This document shows positions 6,961 to 7,549 of a stretch of DNA of 7,549 nucleotides, piece after piece. The position numbers and the translations under genes are program-made. This DNA comes from Fimbriimonadales bacterium (GTDB lineage: Bacteria > Armatimonadota > Fimbriimonadia > Fimbriimonadales > Fimbriimonadaceae), in NCBI GenBank assembly GCA_026392145.1, contig JAPLCS010000095.1, positions 977-8,525 on the forward strand, given 5' to 3'. The notes under the pieces are model-generated. The model had not been told where the DNA came from. It saw only the letters and a program-made list of their open reading frames with translations, and made no database searches. Each line of letters starts with the position of its first letter. The first letter of the stretch is position 1.

Positions 6961-7549
6961 ATGGATTCCAACGAACTCGCTAAACCCATAGAAGAATTGC
7001 TTCAACAAGCAATTTCCGAGGGTGTGTTCCCCGGTGCCTGCTATTCCGTGTACCAAGGTTCCCATCGTCTTTCTGGAAGCGTAGGCAGACACACCTACTG
7101 CCCAGAATCCAGTACAAACAAAACCAAAGACATTTTTGACCTAGCAAGTGGAAGCAAAGTAAGCGGAGCAACCACACTCGTCATGCGTGCGTATGAAAAG
7201 GGCACAATTGAACTCGACGCACCCGTTAGTCGGTACATTCCCGAATTCGGCATCAAGGGCAAAGAGTCGATCTCGCTGCGCAATCTGCTGGTTCACAATT
7301 CAGGACTCATTGCCTTTCGCCCGTATCAAAAAACGTGTAACAACGCCACTGAAGTCCTCACAGCTATCTACGGTGAAACACTCACCTACCCCACAGGTTC
7401 CAAAACGATCTATAGCGATCTGAGCATGATTCTCATGGCGGAGGTCCTCAGACGAGTGGATGGTCGTGCTATCGAGCAACAGTTCCAGGAGGATGTTGCC
7501 AAACCACTTGGCCTCAAGCGAACAGGCTATTTCGTATACGGAAAGTCAA
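6961..7549 (+). CDS. Serine hydrolase, beta-lactamase/AmpC-like (class C, PF00144 type) family, 3' partial
   Basis: The 196 residues present show the beta-lactamase fold motifs in order: 'GVFPGACYSVYQG' (first strands), 'FDLASGSKVSGATTLVMRAYEKG' with the SxxK nucleophile Ser63 and Lys66, 'LDAPVSRYIPEF', 'ISLRNLLVHNSGL', and 'YSDLSMILMAEVL' with the YxN-like motif as Tyr151-Ser-Asp153. The third motif (K/HxG) lies beyond the window. The family includes AmpC beta-lactamases, DD-peptidases and esterases; the Asp in place of Asn in YSN is common among the non-lactamase members. No signal peptide is visible, so the protein is probably cytoplasmic, unlike true AmpC; an esterase or amidase role is more likely than antibiotic resistance. 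The ATG lies 2 bases after the permease stop, with no Shine-Dalgarno, so translation is probably coupled to it. Confidence 0.9.
   Translation, partial: MDSNELAKPIEELLQQAISEGVFPGACYSVYQGSHRLSGSVGRHTYCPESSTNKTKDIFDLASGSKVSGATTLVMRAYEKGTIELDAPVSRYIPEFGIKGKESISLRNLLVHNSGLIAFRPYQKTCNNATEVLTAIYGETLTYPTGSKTIYSDLSMILMAEVLRRVDGRAIEQQFQEDVAKPLGLKRTGYFVYGKS

Overview
The window is a compact stretch of bacterial chromosome, GC-balanced by eye, with every convincing gene on the + strand. Gaps between genes run from -20 to about +70 bases. The organism is most likely Gram-negative (diderm): there is a lipoprotein signal (Leu-Ser-Gly-Cys), an exported S41/PDZ protein, and a PAT/AmpG-like permease next to a serine beta-lactamase-fold hydrolase. 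Good Shine-Dalgarno sequences are rare. The mix of families would suit Armatimonadota (Fimbriimonadales-like), Planctomycetota or a related environmental lineage, but I cannot fix the phylum from sequence alone.

Layout: (1) 1-1212, the C-terminal part of a polytopic membrane protein resembling the YfhO family, entering from upstream. (2) 1193-1492 and 1565-1849, two tandem small ClpS-like adaptor proteins, the first overlapping the membrane gene. (3) 1870-3231, an exported PDZ/S41 peptidase gene cut by one in-frame TAG. (4) 3264-4953, a lipoprotein glycoside hydrolase of GH65 type, frameshifted and apparently missing the segment that should carry the catalytic acid. (5) 5011-6958, a PAT-family (AmpG-like) MFS transporter with a large hydrophilic insert, frameshifted inside that insert at a short direct repeat. 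(6) 6961-7549, the start of a serine hydrolase of the beta-lactamase/AmpC-like family, running off the end.

Working together: genes 4-6 could form a salvage route in which an envelope-anchored glycosidase releases a sugar, a permease imports it and a hydrolase processes it. AmpG-like permeases and beta-lactamase-fold hydrolases are often seen near peptidoglycan-recycling genes, but no other recycling gene is visible here, so this is inference. The ClpS pair would tie the region to Clp-protease substrate selection, with altered degron-pocket residues.

The most notable points are the two divergent tandem ClpS paralogues and three consecutive genes each broken by a different lesion: a nonsense change, a deletion with frameshift, and a 13-base insertion next to a direct repeat. 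Either this is a decaying block or the assembly has errors; reads would decide. No RNA gene, CRISPR array, insertion sequence or convincing terminator was seen. No gap longer than about 75 bases lacks a gene.
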